Shown here piece after piece: positions 8,659 through 16,134 of a stretch of 43,823 nucleotides of DNA. How positions within the stretch are numbered: the first letter of the stretch is position 1; the number at the start of each line of letters is the position of its first letter. The stretch is taken from assembly GCA_964384485.1 (NCBI GenBank), contig CAYLLE010000017.1:1-43823 (forward strand), read 5' to 3'. Source of the stretch: CAYLLE01 sp964384485 (GTDB lineage: Bacteria > Spirochaetota > Spirochaetia > CAYLLE01). A program made the translations under genes and the position numbers. Under the pieces are notes generated by a model. It saw only the letters and a list, made by a program, of their open reading frames with translations. It ran no database searches and was not told where the DNA came from.

Positions 8659-10084
8659 ACCTACCGGATTTATTGAATTCCAAAGACGTAATAACTGTGA
8701 ACATGATCCAAAAGAACGGATCAAGAACTTCCGAGAATTTACTGATTACATCGATGACGGCCAACGGGAAATTCAGGGTGCCCGCTGTATGGATTGCGGT
8801 GTACCTTTCTGTCACTCCTCCTACGGCTGTCCTATTTCTAACCTCATTCCGGAATGGAACGATCTTCTGTACCGGGGGAAATGGAAAGAAGCCTACAGAC
8901 GCCTTAGGGCGACAAATAATTTTCCAGAAATCACCGGCCGTGTATGTCCTGCGCCATGCGAGACAGCCTGCGTTCTCGGGATAAACGAGCCGGCCGTCAC
9001 GATTAAAGCGAATGAACTTGCAATCATTGACCGGGCTATTACGAACCGGTGGCTTGCGCCTAGGATACCTCCCCGGAGAACAGGGAGAACGGTAGCCGTT
9101 ATAGGAAGCGGACCAGCGGGACTTGCCGCGGCGGATCAGCTCAATCAGAACGGTCATCAGGTCACGGTATTTGAACGGAATGATCGTCCCGGGGGGCTTT
9201 TGATGTACGGTATACCGAACATGAAGCTTGAAAAAGAAATCCTGTCGGAGAGGATCGGCATAATGGAAGAGGAGGGAATCAAATTCACTCTCGGTACCTG
9301 TGTCGGGAAAGATCTGTCCCCAAAATCGCTGATGTCTGATTTTGACGCGATACTCATAGCAGCGGGTTCCACTATTCCCCGGGATCTGCAGGTTAAGGGA
9401 CGGGAGCTAAAGGGTATCCATTACGCTATGGAGTTTCTCGAATCTTCTACCCGTACTCTGCTGGATAAAACCCCGGGTATTTCCGCAGCAGGTAAGCATG
9501 TACTGGTTATCGGCGGCGGCGATACCGGAAACGACTGTATCGGAACATCTCTTCGGCAGGGATGTGCCTCGGTCACTAACTTTGAAATTCTCCCAAAACC
9601 TCCCACGGAGCGGAACAATACCTGTCCCTGGCCCCTATATCCAAGACTATACAAACAGGATTACGGACACAAAGAAGCCGAAGCTCTTTTCGGAAAAGAC
9701 CCGAGAGATTATTCGGTGTCTGCGGTAGAATTTACCGGTAATCCCGAAGGCCGGGTTTCCGGTGTCCTGTCTCAGCGTGTGGAATGGTATAGGGATGAAG
9801 CGGGAAAATTCTGCTTTAAAGCGGTACCTGGTTCGGAAGAGACGAGGAAAGTCGATATCGTTTTCCTCGCTTTGGGTTTTCTTGGACCCGAAACCGAGCT
9901 GCTGAGAGAATTCGGTTTGGAGACAACACCCCGCGGAACGATTTCCGCGGGTCCGCGCAGTTACCGGACATCCATTCCGAATGTATATACCGCGGGAGAT
10001 GCCCGGAGAGGGCAATCCCTTGTGGTTTGGGCAATCCGAGAGGGCAGGGAAGCCGCGGCGGAGATTGATGCAGCCATAAAATGA
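8651..10084 (+). CDS. gltD: glutamate synthase small subunit
   Basis: GOGAT beta chain, 477 residues. It passes electrons from NAD(P)H through FAD and iron-sulfur clusters to GltB. The N-terminal cysteine clusters are CMDCGVPFCHSSYGCP and CPAPCETAC. They are followed by the FAD-binding GSGPAGLAAADQL, the conserved GGLLMYGIPNMKLEK, the NAD(P)H-binding GGGDTGNDCIG and the C-terminal FAD contact GDARRGQSLVVWAI. It starts inside the end of gltB, so expression should follow the sigma-54 promoter of that gene. No terminator is visible before the next promoter at 10093. Confidence 0.97.
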   Translation: MGKPTGFIEFQRRNNCEHDPKERIKNFREFTDYIDDGQREIQGARCMDCGVPFCHSSYGCPISNLIPEWNDLLYRGKWKEAYRRLRATNNFPEITGRVCPAPCETACVLGINEPAVTIKANELAIIDRAITNRWLAPRIPPRRTGRTVAVIGSGPAGLAAADQLNQNGHQVTVFERNDRPGGLLMYGIPNMKLEKEILSERIGIMEEEGIKFTLGTCVGKDLSPKSLMSDFDAILIAAGSTIPRDLQVKGRELKGIHYAMEFLESSTRTLLDKTPGISAAGKHVLVIGGGDTGNDCIGTSLRQGCASVTNFEILPKPPTERNNTCPWPLYPRLYKQDYGHKEAEALFGKDPRDYSVSAVEFTGNPEGRVSGVLSQRVEWYRDEAGKFCFKAVPGSEETRKVDIVFLALGFLGPETELLREFGLETTPRGTISAGPRSYRTSIPNVYTAGDARRGQSLVVWAIREGREAAAEIDAAIK

Positions 10085-10092
10085 GTACAGTC

Positions 10093-10121
10093 TTGACCAA
10101 TCCGGACCTATCTGTTATATA
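10093..10121 (+). promoter_or_regulatory. sigma-70 promoter of the rplU operon
   Basis: TTGACC at 10093-10098, a 17-base spacer and TATATA at 10116-10121. The start would be near 10128, giving a leader of about 30 bases that contains the rplU ribosome binding site. Confidence 0.6.
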
Positions 10122-10158
10122 AACTTAAATTGGAGATAAATATTCGAGGTATAAAGAA

Positions 10159-10473
10159 ATGTATGCAATGGTTGAAATAAAAGGAAAGCAGTACAAGGCT
10201 TCTGAGGGAAGTCTGTTAAAGGTCGATAAATTCAATGCTGATACCGGTGATGTTGTTGAACTCGACAGTGTTCTTATGATCAGTTCCGATTCCGATGTAA
10301 AAATCGGCGAACCTTTTGTAAAAGGCGCCAAGATTAAAGCGGTGATTGAAGGCCACGGAAAAGAAAAAAAACTGGTAGTGCTGAAATTCAAGCGCAGGAA
10401 GAATTACCGGAAGAAAAAAGGTCACCGTCAGGGGTATTCCCTTCTCCGGATAAAGGAGATAGCTGGAGCATAA
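10159..10473 (+). CDS. rplU: 50S ribosomal protein L21
   Basis: L21, 104 residues, full length. Typical features are the start MYAMVEIKGKQYKASEG, the central region GEPFVKGAKIKAVIEGHGK, and the basic FKRRKNYRKKKGHRQGYS that contacts 23S rRNA. A GAGGT ribosome binding site lies 8 bases before the ATG. It is the first gene of the rplU-prp-rpmA-obgE-nadD-LCP-rsfS series; the rplU, prp, rpmA order is conserved in many bacteria. Confidence 0.97.
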   Translation: MYAMVEIKGKQYKASEGSLLKVDKFNADTGDVVELDSVLMISSDSDVKIGEPFVKGAKIKAVIEGHGKEKKLVVLKFKRRKNYRKKKGHRQGYSLLRIKEIAGA

Positions 10474-10479
10474 AGGGGT

Positions 10480-10800
10480 ATGATCAGGGCGGATCTGCGG
10501 TTAGACCCCAAAGGAATTATCAAGCATATTGAAGTAAAGGGACACGGTGCCGAAATTGCATGTACTGCTGTCTCAATCCTGCTTAGAACTCTAGGCAGGA
10601 TCTTAGAAAGCGTTGGGGACGAGCTGAAGGTTTCGGTCAATCCTGAACGGGAAGGCTGGATATCCTTGGCAGTAGAAAATTATCCGGAACAAATGACAGA
10701 TTGGCTTTCAGGAGTAACCGGATTTGTTGTTTTGGGTCTTCGGGATATTGCGGAAGAATATCCCGAATGTACGGCAGTGAATATCAGTACGATTCAATAA
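10480..10800 (+). CDS. prp: Prp/YsxB-family ribosomal-processing cysteine protease
   Basis: Protein of 106 residues between rplU and rpmA, the classic position of prp (ysxB). In Firmicutes Prp uses a His-Cys pair to remove an N-terminal extension from L27. Here the His is H22 (VKGHG) and the Cys is C28 (IACTAVS), only 6 residues apart. As I recall the family, about 12 residues normally separate them, forming a flexible substrate loop, so the loop appears shortened. The downstream L27 lacks the extension that Prp would cut. The protein may therefore have another target or a structural role in ribosome assembly. The C-terminal half (GWISLAVENYPEQMTDWLSG and after) fits the family fold. Confidence 0.85.
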   Translation: MIRADLRLDPKGIIKHIEVKGHGAEIACTAVSILLRTLGRILESVGDELKVSVNPEREGWISLAVENYPEQMTDWLSGVTGFVVLGLRDIAEEYPECTAVNISTIQ

Positions 10801-10816
10801 ACGAAAGGAGATAAAC

Positions 10817-11074
10817 ATGGCTCATAAAAAAGGTGGCGGAAGTTCAAAGAATGGACGTGATTCCGCATCTCAGCGGCTGGGTGTAAAAAGATTCGGCGGT
10901 CAGCTGGTGAATGCAGGTGAAATAATTGTGCGGCAGAAGGGAACAAAATTCCACCCGGGAGATTTTGTCGGGAGAGGAAAGGACGATACCCTATTTGCAA
11001 AGGCAGCGGGAAACGTTGTGTTTGAAAAGAAGAGAAACCGGAAGGTTATTTCCATCAATCCTATAGAAAATTAG
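10817..11074 (+). CDS. rpmA: 50S ribosomal protein L27
   Basis: L27, 85 residues. It begins MAHKKGGGSSKNGRDS, the mature form whose N-terminal tail reaches the peptidyl transferase centre. There is no hydrophobic N-terminal extension of the Firmicute kind. Other conserved features are LGVKRFGGQLVNAGEIIVRQ and GTKFHPGDFVGRGKDDTLF. A good AAAGGAG ribosome binding site precedes it. It follows prp by 16 bases. Confidence 0.97.
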   Translation: MAHKKGGGSSKNGRDSASQRLGVKRFGGQLVNAGEIIVRQKGTKFHPGDFVGRGKDDTLFAKAAGNVVFEKKRNRKVISINPIEN

Positions 11075-11101
11075 AACTTATTTACTAAACTGTAATTTAA
11101 T

Positions 11102-12097
11102 TTGAATCAATTTGTCGATGAAGCTCCAATTCAAGTATCCTCCGGGAATGGCGGTAAAGGCGCCGTGTCGTTCCGGAGAGAGAAATACATACCCCGGGGC
11201 GGACCCGACGGCGGAAACGGGGGAAAAGGCGGCGACGTTGTTTTTATAACACTCCCGAACCTTAAAACTTTGACCCATCTCCGGTATAGAGCAGTATTTA
11301 ATGCCGAGAATGGAAAAGGGGGAGGGGGAAGAAAATTCGACGGCAGAGCCGGAAAGGATGTTGAAATTCCGGTACCCCCCGGATGTATCATCCGGGACCG
11401 GGAAACCGGTGAGGTTCTTCGTGATATGGCCGTTTTAGGAGACCGGTGGGTTTTTCTGAAAGGGGGCCGCGGCGGAAAAGGCAACGCCAATTTCGCGACC
11501 TCAACTAATCAGGCTCCCAAATTTGCTCAGGACGGTGAAGCCGGTGAAACCCGAAATCTTGTTATCGAACTCAGACTGATAGCGGATATTGGTTTGGTCG
11601 GGTTTCCAAACGCCGGAAAATCAAGTCTTTTAGCGGCCCTAACCAGGGCGAAACCGAAAATTGCGCCGTATCCATTTACCACGAAAAATCCAAACCTGGG
11701 TGTGCTCACCGGATCTTATCGCAATGCCGTGATTGCCGATATCCCCGGACTCATCGAGGGGGCTTCCGGCGGAAGCGGTATGGGACTCAAGTTCCTTAAA
11801 CATATATCCAGAACCAAGGTTCTCGCTTTCATAGTGGATTTGTACGACAAGAATTACCTTGACGCGGTTGATGTGCTTGAAAAAGAACTGAAAGAATTTT
11901 CTCCCGCGCTTGCCGATAAACCGAGAATAATTTGTGGCAGCAAAATGGATATGCCCGAAACAAAAGAACGGCTTGAGGAAATTCGGCAGAAATACCCTTC
12001 CGAGACAGTAATCGGTTTTTCATCCTATACGCGGGAAGGTCTAAAGGAGCTGGAATCATTTTTTATCGATGTTTCCGGCGAGGATAGCGATACATGA
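11102..12097 (+). CDS. obgE: Obg-family GTPase
   Basis: Obg/CgtA, 331 residues, a GTPase of 50S subunit maturation and stress response. The Gly-rich Obg fold fills about residues 1-158 (GGPDGGNGGKGGD, GGRGGKGNANFATSTNQAP). The G domain follows with the P-loop GFPNAGKSS, switch II region DIPGLIEGAS and SKMD as the G4 equivalent. The C-terminal extension found in some Obg proteins is absent. The start is a TTG at 11102 with no visible ribosome binding site, so initiation may depend on upstream translation of rpmA, 27 bases away. It overlaps nadD by 4 bases (ATGA). Confidence 0.95.
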   Translation: MNQFVDEAPIQVSSGNGGKGAVSFRREKYIPRGGPDGGNGGKGGDVVFITLPNLKTLTHLRYRAVFNAENGKGGGGRKFDGRAGKDVEIPVPPGCIIRDRETGEVLRDMAVLGDRWVFLKGGRGGKGNANFATSTNQAPKFAQDGEAGETRNLVIELRLIADIGLVGFPNAGKSSLLAALTRAKPKIAPYPFTTKNPNLGVLTGSYRNAVIADIPGLIEGASGGSGMGLKFLKHISRTKVLAFIVDLYDKNYLDAVDVLEKELKEFSPALADKPRIICGSKMDMPETKERLEEIRQKYPSETVIGFSSYTREGLKELESFFIDVSGEDSDT

Positions 12098-12684
12098 GAG
12101 CGGCTGTATTAGGCGGAACATTTGATCCTGTACATATGGGACATTTGTATCTTGCGGAAGAGACGCTTAGGAGCCTGCGGTATGACAGGATTTTCCTTAT
12201 TCCCGCGAAAGTTCCCCCCCATAAAAAAGAAAGCGGAAGGGTTTCGCCGGAAATACGTATCCATCTGCTCCGTAAAGCGGTAGGGGGCAGGAAAGAGTTC
12301 ATCGTGGAAGACTGTGAAATAAAACGTGACGGGACCTCTTATACGGTAGATACGGTAAAATACCTGTTTTCGAACTACAGCATCCAGGGGAAATTGGGAT
12401 TGGTTATAGGTGATGATCTTGTAGGCGGATTCGGAAATTGGCGGAGTGTAGATGATTTGATACAGATGGTCGATCTTGTGGTGGCTAAACGGAATTTTAG
12501 GAACCCGGTGGATTTCCCGTATCCCCATACCTATCTTGATAATCTCATCATTCCCATATCTTCCACTGAAATCAGAAACAGAATAACCGAAAAAAGGCCG
12601 TACCGTTATCTTATACCGGAAAATGTTTATTCAGTCATACAAAGGGATAGCCTCTATATCGATAAAGAGGCTTCCATCGGGTGA
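12094..12684 (+). CDS. nadD: nicotinate-nucleotide adenylyltransferase
   Basis: NadD, 196 residues, joins nicotinate mononucleotide to AMP to give deamido-NAD. It has the nucleotidyltransferase motif GGTFDPVHMGHL at residues 7-18, LIPAKVPPHK, and the C-terminal ISSTEIRNRI. It overlaps the end of obgE by 4 bases. Together with nadC-nadA-nadB about 3 kb downstream it covers most of de novo NAD synthesis; the final NadE step is not in the window. Confidence 0.95.
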   Translation: MRAAVLGGTFDPVHMGHLYLAEETLRSLRYDRIFLIPAKVPPHKKESGRVSPEIRIHLLRKAVGGRKEFIVEDCEIKRDGTSYTVDTVKYLFSNYSIQGKLGLVIGDDLVGGFGNWRSVDDLIQMVDLVVAKRNFRNPVDFPYPHTYLDNLIIPISSTEIRNRITEKRPYRYLIPENVYSVIQRDSLYIDKEASIG

Positions 12685-12741
12685 TACGGTCTTGATGGAA
12701 AAGGGGAAATGCTTTAAAAATTTTCACTTGAGGGCAACAGA

Positions 12742-13923
12742 TTGAAAAGCGGAAAAAAATTCGACCGGGGATTAATTATCCTCGGATTTATAATAATCAT
12801 CACGGCAGCTATGGCGGTATTTCTCTTTCTTCAGCTAAAAACCGATGAAGTGACTGAAAAAGCGGAAAACGGAGAAATTCTCCGGGTATTATTAACGGTT
12901 GGCGACGGTACGGTACCCCTGACGAGTCAGGTATTCCTTTACCACACTGTTACGGGGAACTCATTCCTTCTTGATGTTCCGGGAAATATCGGCAGCATCA
13001 TCGAAAAGCATAATCGTATTGACCGGATATCAATTCTCTATGAAGAAGGAACAATAAATAGTTATGTGTCTAGGATCGAAAATATACTGGGGATCAGGAT
13101 TGATTATTACATCGATATCGATTTCGACAATATCGAACCCATTACCGACCTTTTAGGGGGCATGGAGATATTCATTCCGGAGCCGGTTTATAATGTTGAA
13201 GGAGATTCCCCGACACTGCTACCCTCAGGGAACGTGCTGCTTGACGGCAGGAAGATGCTCACCTTTTTAAGTTTTCAGGGGGCAGCGGGGCTGGAAGAAA
13301 TGACAGCCGATCGGAGGCAGGATTTTATCAAAACAATGCTTGTCAAATGGGGTGAGCAAAGTGATTATCTAACCAAACAGGGAGTTTTTAAAATATTATG
13401 GGAACTCCTGGATACAAATATTGACAAACAGGCTTTCACTTCCTTTCTGAACCTTTTAGGGAATAACGATATTCAGCCTGACCGGCAGCGGGTAATGGGG
13501 AATCAGCGGATTGTTGACAATACAGTGCTCCTCTTTCCGCATTTTGAAGGGAAGCTTCTCCGGCAGCAGATGGATCAGAGACTGAGTGTTTTAGAAAACG
13601 ATTACACGGAAAACGGCGGAAGCGTACCGGTGACCCTAGAAATACTGAACGGCACCACGGTAAACGGAATAGCAAGAAGAACAAAAGACATCTATGAAAG
13701 TTTCCAAGGCTTTAATGTCATGGCATTCGGAAATGCTGACAGCCAGGATTATGAACACACTGTTGTAATCGATCGGACGGGAGTAAAAGAGAAGGCTGAA
13801 CGGGCAGCAGAGATTATCGGCTGTAAACGGATAGAAACCAGGATAGATGAAGTAAGCGAATCAAGCGCGCATGTAACGATAATACTGGGGAAGGATTTTA
13901 ATGGACAATTTGTTAAAGAATAA
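12742..13923 (+). CDS. divergent LytR-CpsA-Psr (LCP) protein with LytR_C domain
   Basis: Protein of 393 residues with a short cytoplasmic start and one membrane segment at about 10-31 (LIILGFIIIITAAMAVFLF), so the rest faces the periplasm. An LCP-like domain follows (about 45-225), recognisable by NILGIRIDYYIDIDFDNI, LLGGMEIFIPEP, LLDGRKMLTF and ADRRQDFI. A LytR_C domain follows at about 295-390 (VTLEILNGTTVNGIARR). LCP proteins normally attach polymers to the cell wall using conserved Arg and Asp. Here the usual SIPRDT reads DVPGNIG and the usual YVRxR reads FLSFQGA, so catalysis is doubtful. The start is TTG at 12742, with GAGG 8 bases upstream. It overlaps rsfS by 23 bases. Confidence 0.85.
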   Translation: MKSGKKFDRGLIILGFIIIITAAMAVFLFLQLKTDEVTEKAENGEILRVLLTVGDGTVPLTSQVFLYHTVTGNSFLLDVPGNIGSIIEKHNRIDRISILYEEGTINSYVSRIENILGIRIDYYIDIDFDNIEPITDLLGGMEIFIPEPVYNVEGDSPTLLPSGNVLLDGRKMLTFLSFQGAAGLEEMTADRRQDFIKTMLVKWGEQSDYLTKQGVFKILWELLDTNIDKQAFTSFLNLLGNNDIQPDRQRVMGNQRIVDNTVLLFPHFEGKLLRQQMDQRLSVLENDYTENGGSVPVTLEILNGTTVNGIARRTKDIYESFQGFNVMAFGNADSQDYEHTVVIDRTGVKEKAERAAEIIGCKRIETRIDEVSESSAHVTIILGKDFNGQFVKE

Positions 13924-14266
13924 GGAATTTGCGGTTAGAACCGCGGAATTACTCTGGGAGCATAAAGCGGAGGATGTAATCCTGCTGGATATAAGCCGGG
14001 TCAGTTCTTTTTCCGATTTTCTGGTCGTTGCTACTGTTAGAAGTGCCGGACATCAGCGGGGTCTTATGAACATTCTCCACGGATTCCTTAAAGAAAACAG
14101 CGTTGAACCGTTTCAGGGCAGGAAACGCGCCGAGACCCAGGGCTGGATACTGATAGACTGCGGCTTTCTTGTGATTAACTTGATGGATAAGGAATCCCGG
14201 GATTTTTATGAATTGGAAAAAGTTTGGTTCGAAGGCGAAAAAATTCCCCTGTCTGTCAAGGAATGA
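13901..14266 (+). CDS. rsfS: ribosomal silencing factor RsfS
   Basis: RsfS (RsfA/Iojap family), 121 residues. It binds L14 on the 50S subunit and blocks joining of the 30S subunit when nutrients are short. Conserved parts are DVILLDISRVSSFSDFLVVA, a GLMNILHGFLKE helix and WILIDCGFLVINLMDKESRDFYELEKVW. It begins 23 bases inside the preceding LCP gene with an AAGGA ribosome binding site. It follows nadD and the LCP gene, as in many bacteria. It ends 16 bases before the convergent acidic-protein gene. Confidence 0.95.
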   Translation: MDNLLKNKEFAVRTAELLWEHKAEDVILLDISRVSSFSDFLVVATVRSAGHQRGLMNILHGFLKENSVEPFQGRKRAETQGWILIDCGFLVINLMDKESRDFYELEKVWFEGEKIPLSVKE

Positions 14267-14282
14267 ATCCGCCTTCTATAAG

Positions 14283-14582
14283 TTATTCGTCGTAATCGTC
14301 GTAGTCTAGATCATCTTCCTCGAATAAGTCGTCATCTTCATCTTCGTCAAAATCATCTTCTTCATCGAAATCGTCTTCGAAGTCGTCTTCGTCATCGAAA
14401 TCGTCATCATCATCCTCGAAATCATCGTCTTCATCGTCATCGAAATCTTCTTCATCATCTAATTCGTCTTCCAAGTCATCCTCGTCATCAAATTCATCTT
14501 CATCATCGTCGTCAAAATCATAATCATCATCACTGAGCCTGAATTGATCACTCGGTAAAATCTGCTCCCTCCAGGTTGCCAT
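14283..14582 (-). CDS. extremely acidic small protein of unknown function
   Basis: Protein of 99 residues. Residues 1-17 are ordinary (MATWREQILPSDQFRLS). From residue 18 to the end every residue is Asp or Glu except scattered Phe, Leu and Tyr, which break up the acidic runs at irregular but frequent intervals. A GGGGGAG ribosome binding site lies 6 bases before the ATG; a GTG directly in front is less likely as start. The gene has its own promoter candidate and is convergent with rsfS. The strict F/L/Y choice of interruptions over about 80 codons argues against random low-complexity sequence. It could mimic nucleic acid, or act as an acidic chaperone or RNA polymerase delta-like tail. No function can be assigned. 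Confidence 0.75.
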   Translation of the reverse strand: MATWREQILPSDQFRLSDDDYDFDDDDEDEFDDEDDLEDELDDEEDFDDDEDDDFEDDDDDFDDEDDFEDDFDEEDDFDEDEDDDLFEEDDLDYDDYDE

Positions 14583-14626
14583 CACCTTCTCCCCCTTAAC
14601 GGAATGTTTTTCAAATTCACATCATG

Positions 14627-14656
14627 AATCTAAAAACAAGGTTTCGCCAGTGTCAA
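14627..14656 (-). promoter_or_regulatory. candidate promoter of the acidic-protein gene
   Basis: On the minus strand TTGACA (14656-14651), an 18-base spacer, TAGATT (14632-14627). The -35 box overlaps the stop codon of cheX. The leader would be about 38 bases and includes the strong ribosome binding site. Confidence 0.5.
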
Positions 14657-15138
14657 GATACTTTTTGTCTCTTTCTGATTATTTTTACTCCAACATAAAC
14701 TCCGATAGATCCGAACTCACCATTTATGTATTTTGTGATATTCACCTCGGTGTTGCTGATGGTTGAGAGCAGGTTGCTTCCCGTCATAACCGTTGGAGGA
14801 GTAATATCACAGTCAACCCCATTCTGCGAGAGGAGGATGGTTGACCGACCGGAAATTTGATTCGTGATTTCTCCGATTGCTTCCCGGGTTAGTGACCCGA
14901 ATTCCGCTTCCGGCTCCATACCCATGCTTTCCATCAGGATATCTACAAAAGATTGAGCATTCTTTTTATCGGTCTGTATGATGAAGTAACCGTATATATC
15001 TCCGGTTATGCCAACGGAACTAACCACTTCAATTTTTTCTACCGGCGAACTATCTTCTAAACGCACCTCAGGAAACCCTGTTTCTTTCAGCACTTCGAGA
15101 CAGCCGGAAAAAAAATTTTTTGAATATATGTCGGACAT
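14653..15138 (-). CDS. cheX: CheX-type chemotaxis phosphatase
   Basis: Protein of 161 residues of the CheC/CheX/FliY phosphatase class, which removes phosphate from CheY-P or related receivers. The active-site ExxN is E90-I-T-N93 inside AIGEITNQISG, followed by the family motif DITPPTVMTG. CheX is the CheY-P phosphatase of spirochaetes such as Borrelia. The frame is open for 12 more codons upstream, but that stretch contains the promoter. The ATG at 15138 lies 7 bases after the -10 box and has no ribosome binding site, so it is probably leaderless. It is not next to the cheA cluster at 29 kb, so it may serve either that pathway or another. Confidence 0.88.
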   Translation of the reverse strand: MSDIYSKNFFSGCLEVLKETGFPEVRLEDSSPVEKIEVVSSVGITGDIYGYFIIQTDKKNAQSFVDILMESMGMEPEAEFGSLTREAIGEITNQISGRSTILLSQNGVDCDITPPTVMTGSNLLSTISNTEVNITKYINGEFGSIGVYVGVKIIRKRQKVS

Positions 15139-15145
15139 AAAAATA

Positions 15146-15174
15146 ACTATAAAACACCCGGATAAGGGTGTCAA
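15146..15174 (-). promoter_or_regulatory. near-consensus promoter of cheX with palindrome in the spacer
   Basis: Minus strand: TTGACA (15174-15169), 17 bases, TATAGT (15151-15146). Expected start at 15139, next to the ATG at 15138. An inverted repeat, ACACCC (15154-15159) and GGGTGT (15166-15171) with 6 bases between, fills the spacer and reaches the -35 box. It is a candidate operator. Confidence 0.7.
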
Positions 15175-15187
15175 ATATTTTCCGGTC

Positions 15188-15217
15188 TTGATATTGATCC
15201 GCTAATGATCATACACT
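15188..15217 (+). promoter_or_regulatory. candidate promoter of nadCAB
   Basis: TTGATA at 15188-15193, an 18-base spacer, TACACT at 15212-15217, giving a start near 15224. It diverges from the cheX promoter. No NrtR or NadR site was recognised. Confidence 0.4.
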
Positions 15218-15246
15218 CTCTAGGTAACAACAAGGAGAAGCGCGGG

Positions 15247-16134
15247 ATGAAAAGCAAGACTTTACAGAGACTAATCGATATCGCCCTTGAAGAGGATTTG
15301 AATGACCTTGGAGATGTAACCTCAGAAGCTGTGTTTACCGGTCAAGAAGGATCCTTTATCATCACCGCCAAAGATGAGGGGGTCCTCGCGGGTTTACAAT
15401 GTGTCCGGGAGGTATATTCCCGGGTGGACGGATGTGTCCGGGTTGATTTTCTCTTCCGGGACGGAGACAAATTGGAAAAGGGAGCTATAATCGCCCGTCT
15501 TCAGGGAAAAGTGAAGTCGGTGCTGTCCGGTGAACGCACTGCCCTGAACTTTTTAGGATATCTTTCCGGTATTGCCACTTCGGCAGCACGGTACACGGAA
15601 GCCGCTTCTAGGAACGGAAACGGTATCATTCTTGATACCCGAAAGACACTCCCCGGATACCGGGACCTGGCGAAATACGCGGTTAAAACCGGGGGAGGTA
15701 AAAATCACCGTATGGGACTTTGGGATATGGTGCTGATAAAGGATAATCATATTGATGCCGCCGGGTCGATATCGGAAGCGGTAAAACGGGTCCGTGAGAA
15801 ATGGGGCAGCCGGTTTAAAATTGAGGTAGAATGCCGCACATTGGATGAGGTAGATGAAGCTATCGAAAACGGAGTAGATAGAATCATGCTGGACAATATG
15901 AGCCCGGAAGAGGTACAAAGCGCAGTATCCCGGAAACGCGGGTCAGTGCGGTTTGAATCTTCTGGTAATATGGATCTTGAAAAGACTGATGTGTACAGCG
16001 CTGCAGGTACTGATTATATTTCAGTAGGCAGTCTTACCCATTCCGTAAAAAATTTTGATTTTTCTATGACGATTGACAAGACCGGCACAGGAGCAGTCCC
16101 GCGGTATAAAATGAAGGATAAAAGATATGAATGA
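15247..16134 (+). CDS. nadC: nicotinate-nucleotide pyrophosphorylase (quinolinate phosphoribosyltransferase)
   Basis: NadC, 295 residues, turns quinolinate and PRPP into nicotinate mononucleotide with loss of CO2. Signatures include LDTRKTLPGYRDLAKYAV, GGGKNHRMGLWDMVLIKDNH, IEVECRTLDE, DRIMLDNMSPE and ESSGNMDLE. The frame is open to an ATG at 15205, but the ATG at 15247 has AAGGAG 9 bases upstream and gives the normal family length. It overlaps nadA by 8 bases. It is first in a nadC-nadA-nadB operon covering the route from aspartate to nicotinate mononucleotide. Confidence 0.96.
   Translation: MKSKTLQRLIDIALEEDLNDLGDVTSEAVFTGQEGSFIITAKDEGVLAGLQCVREVYSRVDGCVRVDFLFRDGDKLEKGAIIARLQGKVKSVLSGERTALNFLGYLSGIATSAARYTEAASRNGNGIILDTRKTLPGYRDLAKYAVKTGGGKNHRMGLWDMVLIKDNHIDAAGSISEAVKRVREKWGSRFKIEVECRTLDEVDEAIENGVDRIMLDNMSPEEVQSAVSRKRGSVRFESSGNMDLEKTDVYSAAGTDYISVGSLTHSVKNFDFSMTIDKTGTGAVPRYKMKDKRYE

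Noticed and set aside
11060..11101. Leaderless promoter for obgE, which also lacks a ribosome binding site
   Set aside because: The nearest -10-like TAATTT would start transcription inside the coding region and has no -35 box; coupling to rpmA is more likely.
14283..14530. TCATCATC/TCGTCTTC-rich stretch as a DNA repeat array
   Set aside because: The repeats are irregular and are explained by Asp/Glu codons of the acidic protein on the other strand.
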